Assembly (NCBI GenBank): GCA_016859345.1
Contig: CM029122.1
Location: forward strand, 975,501 to 1,039,500
DNA from: Istiophorus platypterus
Taxonomy: Eukaryota > Chordata > Actinopteri > Istiophoriformes > Istiophoridae
Reading direction: 5' to 3'
Length of the DNA stretch: 64,000 nt
Part shown: piece by piece, positions 39,101-52,500 of the stretch
Position numbering within the stretch: the stretch's first letter is position 1
Layout: each line of letters opens with the position of its first letter
Program-made: the position numbers and the translations under genes
Notes under the pieces: model-generated
The model's database searches: none
Seen by the model: only the letters and a program-made list of their open reading frames with translations
What the model was told of the DNA's origin: nothing

Positions 39101-42100
39101 GTCTCTTAATGCTGACTTTATCATCAAGAGTGAAAAGAGTCATGTACGGTAGTTACTAAACTTAAATATCTTGGTCTAATATTGGATCCAAATTGAAATT
39201 TTAGGAGGAGGTATAAAAACGGTAAAAAAAAAAAATAAATTGGTCTCTCTGTGGATGCAGCCAAAATGTTAATGCATGCTGTGATCCTTTCCCACATGTT
39301 CTATTGCATTACATGCGGGCAGGGGGTCATTAAACTGCTCAAGTCCTTTTACAGAAAACAAATGACAATTCCAGATAAAGAGCAAATATCATTGTAGGAT
39401 AGGGAAGTTTTTTAGGGGAGTTTTTGATTGATTCCAGTTCAGACTAATCTTTGTTCTGTGGTCGTCTTCAGACTATGGCTGGTACCAAGGACTGGTCTAG
39501 GTCTACAGAGCGTCCCTGGAAGACCCGGGCCTTCACTGTCTATGGAGTCCGTGAGGGAGCCAAATACCTGGTCAGAGTCATCGCCTGCAATGCTGCTGGA
39601 GAGGGAACACCAGGATTCACAGAGTCTGTGTTTGTCAGGAATCCTGCAGGTCAGCCAAAAAAAACCAAACAAAACTAGACAGAGAAAGAAATAAAGATGT
39701 TGAATTAAATGTTAATGTGAATGTCTTTTTTGTTGTTGTTGGCCTCCTTCCATTGTTGCTGGTTGCCCTCCTCAGAGTTACCAGTAATTGAACTTGACCT
39801 GTCCGTCAAGAATGGCGTGATCATCAGAGCTGGAGAGACACTCCGTATACCTGCTACAGTCACAGGTAAACCCTACCCATCCATCACCTGGACAAAGGAC
39901 GACAGTAAACCTGACAAAGACCGTGTGGAGATCCTTACTGAGGGCAATGACAGCATTGTCTCAATCAAGAATGTCCAGAGAAAGGACTGTGGCAAATACC
40001 AGATCTCCGCTTGTAACCCCAGTGGCACCAAGGCTGCGTGGACCAGAGTGGAGGTCATGGGTGAGTAGAAGTCCAGAAAGTCAGGGTAGGACATGATAAT
40101 AAAGCTCTACAGTTAATTTGAAATTAATTGATGCTATGATGTAAGAACGACCACCAACATTTTTTTGTCTTCAGATGTACCTGGACCTGTCACAGACCTG
40201 AAGCCTGTTGTTGTCACGCGAAAGATGATCTTCCTGAACTGGGATGACCCAGAGGATGATGGAGGTAGTGATCTGACTGGCTTCATTGTGGAGCGAAAAG
40301 ATGCCAAGATGCACACATGGAGGCAGCCTGTTGAAACCACCTCATCCAAATGCGAGTGTGTAGGCATCATGGAGGGACAGGAGTACATGTTCCGCGTTAT
40401 CGCCAAGAACAAGTTTGGCATGGGCCCGCCCGTTGAGCTGGGGCCCATCAAGGCCGTTGACCCACAGGGTGAGTCAGATAATCATTTAATTTGGATTCAG
40501 AAATAAATGCCTAAAATTAGTTCACCAGATCAAGACTTCAGTTTTTAGGAGAGTTCTGTTTTTGAGAGGTGGATTTGTACTTTAAACAAGTTCTCTCTTT
40601 GGTGGTTCTGCAGGCCCACCATCATACCCTGAGAAGTTCCATTACACTGAGCGCACCAAGAACTCTATCACATTGGCCTGGAAGCCACCTCGTAATGATG
40701 GTGGCAGCCCTGTTATCGGCTACTTTGTTGAGAAGAAGAGGCAGGACCAGCAGGCTTTCGAGCCTTGCAACACAGAGATCTGTCCCAACATGACCATGAC
40801 TGTAGAAGGCCTAGATGAGGCCTGGATGTATGAGTTCAGGATCAAGTGTGCCAACCTAATTGGAGAGAGTGAGCCATCCATCCCACTTACTGTGGTCATC
40901 CAAGATGATGAAGGTAAGGCAGACTCTTTGAAATGGTCTTAGAAAACCCTAATACTACTATTCAAAACAAATACTATCACACCATCAGGATATAAATTGT
41001 GAGCACTATTGTTTATCTATGTGTGCTTATACGTTTTATTCCAACCCTGTTCCTTTTAGTTGCTCCTGAGATCCACATGCTGAAGCACTTCAAGGGTGAC
41101 TCCATTACGGTGAAGAGGGGTGAACCCATTGAGATCCCTGCCGATGTTCTGGGTCTGCCCATTCCTAAAATTGAATGGTCCAAGGATGAAGTGTTGATCG
41201 CAAAGCCCAGCGAGACTTTGCTGATGGAGACAGAGGTGACCAGTAGGATGAACTGCAAAACTACACTGTCTATCCCATCAGCCAGCAGGACGGACCGTGG
41301 CAGCTACACCGTGTCTGCCTCAAACAACATGGGCTCAGCCCAGCACACCATCTTTGTCCTGGTGCTTGGTGAGTTGAAACATGCCAGTGACTTAGTCACA
41401 GGCAGGCAAAACTGGCCATGCTACGTAGTAGACAAGATAGAATAGTTTGGTGTATATGAGTGCGGGACAAATTAGTCTGTTGAAGTTTCAGAATAACTGG
41501 CTGACAGTTTGTCAATTGAACCCATGTTCTTCCCTCAGACCGACCACTTCCACCCAGGAATGTGAAAGTTTCCAACATCAAGGCAGAGTCCTGCTACCTC
41601 CACTGGGATGCGCCACTTGATGATGGTGGCAGCGAGTTGACCAACTACATTGTCGAAAAGAAGGATGTGGTCACAGAGGAGCCAGAGGTGGAAGATGGAC
41701 AGGAAGTTCCACCTGAACCACAGTGGGTGGAGGTTACCAACAGCATCATTGATAGGAAATACGGGGTATGTCCTAACAACAATTATAACAATAACGGTTT
41801 ACATGGGTCTGTATGTGTCTTTAAAGTCCTATTTGACAAATGGTAACACCACATCCCTCTCCTTCAGATGTGGAACCTGGAGACGAACAAGACCTACTTG
41901 TTCCGGGTCCGAGCTGAGAACCGATATGGTCAATCTGATCCCTGCATGACAGAGGAAGTCCAGATCACAGATCCCTTCGGCCTTCCCGGCCCCCCAGAGA
42001 AACCAACCATTGCAGAATACTCCAAGACCTCCATGACCCTGACCTGGGAGCCTCCCAGGGACAACGGTGGCTCCATGATTATCGGCTACTGGCTGGAGAA

Positions 42101-45100
42101 GAGGGTGAAAGGCACAAACTACTGGGCAAGAGTCAACAAGATGCCAATCACCAAGAGGGGCATGAAAGGCTGGGAGTACCAGGTGAGCTGCTGGGACTTT
42201 GTTTTAGTGCTAAAAGACCTTTCTCACTTGGAAATAGTAGGGTCAGAACTTAAATCAACCTCTTACATACCACAATAGAACCCAGGGTAAACCCTAACAG
42301 ACCTCTAGAATGGTTCATCACTGACCTTTAGGGAGGTCTGTCTCAGAAATGTAAGAAGATAATTAAGGAAGGTCAATTCCAGAGTCCTAATAAGATCTCC
42401 CGCAAAGCTTTAAGATGCTTAATCTCAGACCCTTAGGAAGACCATTAAGGAGGTCCATCACAAATTTATTTATATTGGGAACAGACCTTTAGAATGGTCT
42501 GTCAAAAACCTTCAAGTTGGTCCTATGTTGACCCTCAGTCCATCACAAACCTTTAGAAATTCCATTGCATGTCAAAATGATTTAAGAGGATTCTCTACAG
42601 ATCTTCAGGATAGTTTGTAATGGACCATTAGGAAGGTCTGTTAGCCACAGAAGACACACATCTTGTAGCTTGGTAGTCAATGACCATCGGACATTAAATG
42701 CTTTCCTTTCTGTGTTTTCCAGGTTACTCGTCTGTTTGAAGGAACAGAGTATGAGTTCAGGGTGGCTGCCTGCAATTCTGCAGGAATTGGACCATTCAGT
42801 GGACCATCTGACTCTGCCTTTGCTGTTGATCCACTTAGTGAGTAAAAGACAACAGACTTCTTTTTAAAGCATCAGATAATAAATAAGTGTGGTGTTGATG
42901 GAGGGACTGGGATGATGCAGGTGATGAGCGATGAATTTGAGTTTCCTGTAATGGATAGTGTTTCACATAGTGCTTCTTTTCCCTCAAGCTCCACCAAGCA
43001 TGCCTGCTGCTCCTGTAGTTGCTGATAAAACAAAGCACAGCGTTACACTGTCCTGGAAACCACCAGAGAGGGATGGAGGAAGCCCCATCAAGGGCTACAT
43101 CATCCAGATCCAGGATGAAGGCACATCTGATTGGGTGAGGGTGAACGACCCCGACACCCTCCACCCTACAACTGAGTTCACTGTGCCCAGCCTCCGTGAG
43201 CTCAAACGCTATCGCTTCAGGATCATCGCTGTTAATGCAATTGGTGAATCTGACCCCAGCCCCCGCACCAGCGAGGTTCTGGTTGAGGATATCCAGCGTA
43301 TGTCCTGATTTAAAGTCTTATCACAGTAAATGAATAACTTTAATCACTGTCCAAATCTTTTCCTGTATATATGTCTAATGTTCTCTCTGATGTTTCTTAC
43401 TTGATAGTTGCACCTTCCATCTCGATCGACGTGATGGCCGATGACCTGCTGTGTATCCGTGCTGGAGATCCAATCAGGATACCTGCGACCATCAAGGGCC
43501 GCCCTGTTCCCAAGGTGACCTGGGACTTTGATGGCAAAGCCAAGTCGCACAAAAAGAACAAACTGCACACCCTGCCTGTGGACTCCGAGGTGAGACCTTC
43601 ACAAAAACACAATGATTTTCCCACCACATTTCCCAGTAAAATTTTCTCCCTAATGACACTTTTTTCCTTCACAATAAAACAATGTTAGGAAATTTTCAAT
43701 AAAGCATTCAGAAATTCTTATTTTCTGTTAATCCTGATTATACATTTACTGTTTTTGGTTGCTATTTATTCTAAATGGTACTTTTTGAAGGTCAGCTGTA
43801 TTCAAATTTCATGGATCTGAGCCTCATTTTCTCAATGTTTTTGTGTATTTAGGTCGAGTCCACAGACACCACATCCATCGTGACCATCCCAGTAAGCCTG
43901 AGGAGCCACTCTGGACGCTACACCATCACCGCCAAGAACAAGTCGGGACAGAAACACATCAACGTCAGAGTCAATGTTCTTGGTATGTATACCTTGTTCT
44001 TATATGGACTTCAATGCTGCTCACATCCCTAAACTGTTTGACTACGGAGCTGAGCTGTTTTTTTCTGCAGAGATCTTCAGTAGAAGAGTGTTGGTATATT
44101 TTGTTGTTCTTGGATGTCTAACTGCATTTTTCCCTGGGTAAAGATGTCCCTGGACCTCCAAAGGACCTGAAGGTTACTGACATAACTCGGGCTACTATGA
44201 GGCTGATTTGGAAACTCCCCGACAATGATGGAGGAGAGAGAATTAAGAGCTACTATATTGAGAAGAAAAGTGTCACTGACAAGGCCTGGACCAAGGTAAA
44301 CCGCTTAGTCCATTTGTCAGTTTGTTCATGTTAGATTAGTTACATGGTTTCAAATAAGTTTCTGGTTCTACAGGCCTTATTTCATTTTACTTTCATTTTG
44401 CTTCAATTATTTTTATTTTAAAAAACTATTTATTTTAGTTGAATTTAGTCTCAGTTAAGTTTTTGAGAAAAGGAAAACATCCACTTACAGGGTATTACCC
44501 AACTAGTGAACTACCTCTTCATCTGCAGGAATTACAAACTGCTAATATGTAGTGTTTCATATATTGCATCAATTCTACTTCAGTAGAGGAAAACCGATAT
44601 TACAAAGTTAGCCTGGTGCATATTCAGAGTGTTCACAGTTACAAGAATAAGATTCAGGTCCAAATACAACAGATTTTCCCTTTAATTTAATCTATCAATT
44701 GAATTCATCTGGAACGATTAACTAATGAATTAACTGATTTGTTATCAGGTGAATGCAGCATGTGCCAGCCAGGCATTTGTGGTTCCTGGTCTGCTGGAGG
44801 GTCAGGACTACCTGTTCAGAGTCCGAGCTGAGAACAGACTTGGATTTGGCCCGTTCACAGTCACCACTGAACCTGCTCGGGCCAGAGACCCCATCTGTGA
44901 GGACAAACCTACTCCCTCTACAGTGATACAGCACATACTACCTAAACTTCACTGGAATTGCTTTAATGCTAATCTTACTTTCCTCTTCCTCAGACCCTCC
45001 CGACCCTCCCACCAAGCTAAAGGTCAACCTGGTGACAAAGACCACTGTCACTCTGACATGGGAGCCTCCCAAAAACAATGGCGGCTCCCCAGTGAAGCAT

Positions 45101-46495
45101 TATATCATCGAGCGTTTGAGCTGGGACACCAGCGGTAAGGAGAAGGAGACCTGGAAACAGTGCAACAAGAGAGATGTCGAGGAGCTCACCTTTGTGGTGG
45201 AGGACCTGAAGGAGGTAGATCTATGCCATATAAGGATCCAACCATTGTTACGTTACTATTCCTGCCTTCCATAATTCTCAGAGTCTTGTCGTTGATGTGC
45301 AGGGAGGAGAGTACGAGTTCAGAGTTAAAGCCGTGAATGCTGCTGGACCCAGCCGACCCTCTGCCACCGTTGGACCCATGGTCATCAAAGATCAGACACG
45401 TGAGTGAGGCGCATTTCAGCCAGTCACAGGCTTCTTAGAAACCTGTATCAGCTTAACCAGCTAGAACTCAATCTAATATTTTTTAAGTCAAGTTTTAAGT
45501 GAAGATTTTAGTTTAAATATTTTTATACTGCTGTGGAAAATTCTGTAAATTTTAAATTACAAAGTTTCTTACATACAGGTCGCTCATTGACATATCTTAA
45601 ACTATAGAAGGAAAGAAATTCAGACATATTAGCTATGCTGCATTTGACTCTCACCATTTGCTAAGTTTTGTTTTTTTGCTACAGGCCACTTTCATAAAAC
45701 TTTTTTTTTTTCAGGTCCTCCCACCATCGAGCTACGTGAGGCCATGGAGGGCGAGGAGGGCTGTGACGTCAGCATTGTGGCCAAAGTGAGCGGCTGTCCA
45801 TTCCCAACACTTACCTGGAAGAAGGCCAGCCTGGCCAAACCTGAGGAGAAGGCTGCTGTCCACTACGACCAGCACATCAACAAACTGGTGACCCAAGATA
45901 AGTGCACACTGCTGATCCAGCAGGCAAGCAGGCATGATAGTGCCATTTATAGCCTGACAGCCAGCAACAGTCTGGGCACCGTCACCAAGGACATCAAGCT
46001 CTCAGTGCTAGGTGAGAACAACAAACATTAACACTGCTTTTCCAAAAGCAAAACAACAAAAGAAAAAAATTCAAGGAAACATCAAAGCTCATGGCAGCTT
46101 AATTAGCGACCTCTCTACAGCTGATAAAATCTGCCAGTGTCAGTTGTCATTTCAGTACAATCAACAGTCGATGGCTAGAAATGAGCTACTTATTTGCCAC
46201 TTCTTTTGCTTTAATTTAATTGTTAAATCTTTCACGATTTTTATTGTAAACTGCATATTTGCTGTGTCAGAACTAAAACATAATTAGCTAACGATTCAAT
46301 TACTGCTCCTTTCTTTACAAAGTGAGATTTTTTTTGATGACAGATTTGGTAATCAGTTATGGTTCAAGTAATTTATCCGATAGTAATCCTAAATGTAATA
46401 GTTGGCTGCAGCTTCTTCAATGTAAAGATTCTCTAATGATCAACATCTTCTCATGTTGATGCTATATGAATGTTTAATTGTAAAACTAATGGGAC

Positions 46496-46555
<60 letters not shown>

Positions 46556-49500
46556 ACCTCCTGGCCCACCTATCGGACCAATCAAATTCACTGAGATCTT
46601 TGCGGAGAGGATCGGCCTGGCCTGGAACCTTCCCACAGATGACGGTGGATCCAAGATCACCAACTATGTGGTCGAGAAGCGCGAGGACAACAGGAAGTCC
46701 TGGGTCCACGTTTCCAACGACCCCAAGGAGTGCGTCTATGTGGTGACCCGGCTGACAGAGAACCACGAGTATGAGTTCAGAGTCATGGCCCAGAACAAGT
46801 TTGGAGTCGGGCCTCCACTGGTCAGCGAGTCGGAGAAGGCTAGAAACCTTTTCAGTAAGTTCAGATCAGTGTGCCCTGCCAGCTGTCTTCAAGTTCATTG
46901 TAGAAACACTAAAAATTTCTCTTTTATCGTTAAATATATAATCTTTTTATTTCTCGCCTCTTTCTCACGTTGAACCTTTCTCACAAAGCTTCAAGCTTAT
47001 GTTCCATTCAATCCAATTATTTTTTTTTCAAACTAATCTGTTAGCATATATAGACCATTTTTTTATGTTTATTCTTAAAATGATGACGATGAACATGAGA
47101 GCTGTGAGAAGATTTGTTAATTTTTAAATTTGATTTATTTTAAATCTTTTATTGATCTCCACAACAATATTCCAACATGTTAATCTGAAAACCCCAATTT
47201 CCAACATGGTCCCAGGATAAAAAGACAAAAAGAAAAATGTAGCATGATATTAAACCATACAAACTAAAAAATGTTATACATCAGTGCAAACTAAACAATG
47301 AATAAAAAATAAATACACCGCAAAACACCCAATACAACAATAAAGTAAATAGTTTTTTAATAACTTGTCACCATCAATGCATTTTGACCTGACTTCTGAG
47401 TCTCCAGAAAGTGTCTTGTTGTTCTCCTGTAGAGTTTAAAAACTTTTATCTTGATAAACTAATGACAAACTGTCAAATTATTCAATGTTTTCTTAGTGAA
47501 AGTCACTTTTAATTATCATTATTCACATTATAAGTTATGATGCCTCTACAGATCAATATTCTTTCTTTATCCAATTACTGATTGTTATAAAAATTGTTGT
47601 ATAGCTGATAAATTGGTTATTGATGACAATCCTGTCCTTTGGCAGCCGTCCCAGGTCAGTGTGAGAAACCAACTGTAACAGATGTCTGTCTGGAGTCAAT
47701 GACTGTCAACTGGGATGAGCCAAAGTATGACGGCGGCTCTCCCATCACCGGCTACATTGTTGAGAAAAAGGAAACCACCGGTAAGCGCTGGACCCGTGTT
47801 ACCCGCGACCCGATCCGAGCGCTACCGCTGGGCAACAACTGGGACGTCACCGGCCTGCTGGAAGGCTCCATGTACCAGTTCAGGGTCATTGCTGTCAACG
47901 CCGCCGGCTGTGGTCTGCCCAGCATGCCCTCTGACCCTATACTCTGCAGAGATCCCATCAGTAAGAAAGAGATTTTTTTTTAGTGTGTTCAGTGGATCAG
48001 TTTGCCAAAACAGTTTAATTAGGCTTCATTTTCTTTTTATCTTTAACCAATAACTCTGAGAATTTTCAAAGTGAAAACAAACCTCTCTGTCCCCAGACCA
48101 GCCATTAAGAGTAAATGTGTCACTAACAGGATGTCTGACCAGTGTAAGGGTTTGAAAAAGTTGGAGATGTCTCATATTTTAGGGTGAGACAACAAGTTCA
48201 CAGAGTCTCCGGCATCTTTACTGCAGAAATGAACCAGGGAGAAAATCTGTCAAACAACGAAGAATCACATCTGTCAGAGATGATAAGCTAAGAAAGTCTG
48301 AGGCCTGAAGAAAACCGTCAGAGGAGAGAGAGAGTCTGTGACCGAGAGACAATGGACGCTAATGATGGTTTAGTTCTCACTGTAATGTTTCACTTCTACC
48401 AGTGATGAGGAAATTCTTCTCCTTAGATCAATTAAAACTTTCCCAGCAGAACAAGGGTAAAAGTTGTATAACCGTATAACTAAATGCATTAGTTAGTATT
48501 AGATTGTGTCAAGTGACTAATTTGGACAAACAGTCCTGTCCTAAGGAGAAGGTCTACATAAAGGACATTTTCCACAACTTCAGCCACATTCCATGGCTTT
48601 CATTAGAGGGTGGAATTTGCTTCTTATCAAACTGAAAATGAGACTAAAAATTCCTGGAAATTTTCCCGTTATCGGGCCTTGTGCTAACAGATTTTTTTGT
48701 CAAAGTGCTGTTTCTGTCAAGCTTGATATAGTACATTGTCATTAAGCACAAAACATTTTTGTTAAAAACTGGTCAACTATGATTAAAACTACTCTGGAAG
48801 TTTGTACTGATAATGTTGATACCAAACTCAGAGTATTCATATCTATATCTGTGTGTGCAGAGCCTCCCGGGCCACCCACACCAAAGGTGACAGACTGGAC
48901 GAAGTCAACAGTTGACCTGGAGTGGATCCCTCCTCTCGTGGATGGAGGGTCAAAGGTTACCGGCTACATCGTGGAATACAAGGAAGTTAACAAAGAGGAG
49001 GAGGAGAAGAAAGCTCAGAGGAGGCTGCTTCTGAGCGACGCTGAGGAGGAGAAGGAGCCAGAGGTTGAGGAGAGCTGGGTGAAGGTAGCAAAAAAAACAA
49101 CAACAAACCAACTGCTGCTGAAGCTCTGTCTGTGACGTCATGTCGAATGTATAAATATTTAGATCCTATTTACTTCTATTTTATTTTAACTTCAACATTT
49201 TAGTAAATGCAGTAAAATTTTAAAGCTGTTTCATATCATGACATTTCACCTTTTCTTAATCCAGACTCAAGCTGCATTTATCCAGTTTAGATGAAATTAA
49301 AGGAAATCAAAGGAAGGAAAAATAGAAAAAAAGAAAAGCAAAAGGGGGAGGGGGCATTGGGGGAGTAAGGGTCTGGAAACAGGTGGAAGAGAAAGGGATT
49401 TTATGAACAGTTGGCATGTGATAAATATTATAAAAAAGAATAAAAAACTTGCATGAACAGGCCCATTACAGGACTTCACCTTCAGGGATTCCTGAGAAAA

Positions 49501-52500
49501 GGAACAAATTCTGTCAGCAGAGCTCCTGAGTGGTGTTGTTGATGATTTTCCTCTGATCTGTCTCCAGGCAAAGGACACAGAAATTAGAGGAACCAAGTTT
49601 GTGGTGGCTGATCTGAAGGAAGGCGGCTTGTACCGCTTCAGAGTCCGAGCCGTGAACGCCGCCGGAGTTGGAGATCCAGGACTCGTGTCTGAGATGATCG
49701 AGTGCAAAGACAGAACAAGTAAGATCGATCCAAAAAATATTTAATTGTGTAAGCACAGCAGGAGGTGTTTCTGATGATACACCTTTACAACAATTTTGTT
49801 AAGAGCAAATTGTTCCCTTGTGATCCAGTTCCTCCCGAGATGGACCTGGACGCCTCTGTGAAAGAGAGGATCGTGGTTCACGCCGGCGGCACCATCCGCA
49901 TCATCGCCTACGTGTCGGGCAAACCTGCCCCACAGATCACCTGGTGCAGAGACGATGCCGAGGTGCCCAAAGAGGCTGTGGTGGAAACAACAGGCATCTC
50001 CAATTCACTGGTCATCAAGAACTGCAGACGCCAGCACCAGGGTATCTACACACTGTGTGCCAAGAACGAGGGAGGCGAGAGGAAGAAGGCTGTCATTGTC
50101 GAGGTCCTGGGTGAGTCCATCTGACCGGATGGAGAAAAAGATGAAGTTATCGAAAATGTTCATGTTATGAAAAAAAATATTGGTATGCACATAGATATCG
50201 TATATGATTATGTACATAATTATATACATATTTACATTCTTATACAGGCATTAACCAGTGGTAGTACTCAGACCCTTTACAAAATGCTCAGATAATTATT
50301 AAACATGCACTAACAAACAACATGACAGTGGGATTGTCTCCCAAACACTGGATGAGACAATGTGATCAAAACACAAGTATTTAATGGGGATTTATAAAAG
50401 GGAAGGTGATTTTGTAGAGAAGTAGCTTGCGCCTTTTACATTCTGTTTTTCCCAAGATCGTAATTGCACAGTTGGAGCAAATGATAACAGTCTATACCAC
50501 ATCTTGTAAGCACACAGCTGTCAATATGTTCCCTTTATCAAGCTGCACTATTCAGTTGGCTGAACCACATATGCAAGGAGCTTAAATAAAAGACCAAAAT
50601 TGCTATTTAAAAATTAGAGCTACCAGACCTCCTGATTCCCTGTTTAATTTCCACTGTCTCTGACATCCTGGCCCTTTCATCTTCCCTCCAGATGTGCCTG
50701 GACCAGTTGGTCTTCCCTTTGCTGGTGAGAATCTGACCACCGATTCCTGCAAGTTGACCTGGTACTCCCCTGAGGATGATGGCGGCTCGGCCATCACCAA
50801 CTACATCATCGAGAAAAGGGAGTCGGACCGCATGGGCTGGACCTCAGTGTCCTACACGGTAACAAGGAACAATGCCGTGGTTCAGGGACTCCTGAACGGC
50901 AAGGGCTACTTCTTCCGGATCGCTGCTGAGAACATCATCGGCATGGGACCGTTCATTGAAACTGACAAGATGGTTCTCATCAAGGACCCCATCTGTAAGT
51001 CAGACACACAACAATCTGAAATATTAAAGAAAATGATAATGATATTATTCATACAATCAGTAAAGAGACTTGTGGAGATGGCTACACAGGACTTTCATAA
51101 TCCTTAAAGTTTGCCCCCTCATATGTAGACTATATTCTTAGATTCAGGATTTTTCTGTGAGGACATAGCACTGATTTGTTTCAGTCTCAAACTGCTGCTG
51201 TCAGCAAAGAACTCATCATGGTCAGAGTTTGGTTCAGAACATTTACTCTGAAAAACAACCAAGCTGAAGTAGATTAGCATCTTAAGAAAATATTCTTAAA
51301 CTGATTAATCTTTTAAAATCTTTAAATGTGATTGGGAAACTTAAAACAAACTAATACATTTGTTCCCCCTCCAGCTGTCCCTGAGCGTCCAGAGGACCTG
51401 ATCGTTACCGCAGTTACCAAGGACTCCATCTCCGTCACTTGGAGACCACCCAAGTATGACGGAGGTGCTGAGGTGACTGAGTATGTCCTTGAATCCCGTA
51501 TGATCGGCCGGGACCACTTCACACGCATAGGTGCTGAGAACAAGCTGATGGACAGGAAATTCACACTGACCGGGCTGAAGGAAGGCTCGAGTCATGAGTT
51601 CAGAGTCTCCGCCATCAACCAGGTGGGACAGGGCAAACCATCCTTCCACACCAAGCCTGTGCAGTGCAAGGACGAGCATGGTGAGTAACATATCACAACA
51701 ACGAACTCATCAATCTGAGCAAAGAAAATGGATGCATTGATTTAGAATTTTAGGGCTGATAAAGATAATGTTGTTTGTTGTGGATGATTCTGATGGATGG
51801 TATTAACCTTGTCCATAAACAAAAAAATTTTTAGATTGACAACTTTGTTACCTTTAGCAACAACAAGTTTCACCAGTAAAGAATACATTGGTTATTGTAA
51901 ACTTGTGTCACATCGTCACCATCAGTTTAATTTTAACCATGCTGGCGTCTTGGCTCTAAGGATGGTCTGTGGTCCATCAGTCAGCCCACAACTTCTATCA
52001 GGACTGAAATGTTGGGTGGACTGTCGTGAAACTTGTTCAGACAATCATGTTCCCCTCAGGGGGATGTCCACAATTTTCACCCACTTAAAATTTACAACTT
52101 TTTAAGACCATTTCATACCACATAGAATGAAGTCATGCCTGTCAAAGGATGACTTAACTTATGAGGTGTCCATTGATATTTCTTGTTTGAAAGACATATC
52201 ACTCAGTAAAGAGGACAAGAAGGACAAAACAACCACAGAGAAACAAAGTGACCACTGTCATGTTGTTTGTGGTAGTTTTGCATCTCTTTGAATCTCAGGG
52301 TCCCTTTACTTGTTTGTGCACAAAATCCCATTATCTCATGAACCCTCCATACCTGATAGGAGCTAGAAAAATAGATGGATTGATTACCCAATTAAAAAAA
52401 AATAATTAGCTTGAACATTTAGTATTAGTCGGTCATGAGTTGATGAGCTTCCTTACAACTGGTTTTCGAAAAGTAAAGTTAGAACTAATGTCACTATCTG

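Noticed and set aside
42225..42680. CRISPR-like repeat array
   Set aside because: Units are degenerate with no constant spacers, and the host is a vertebrate nuclear gene.
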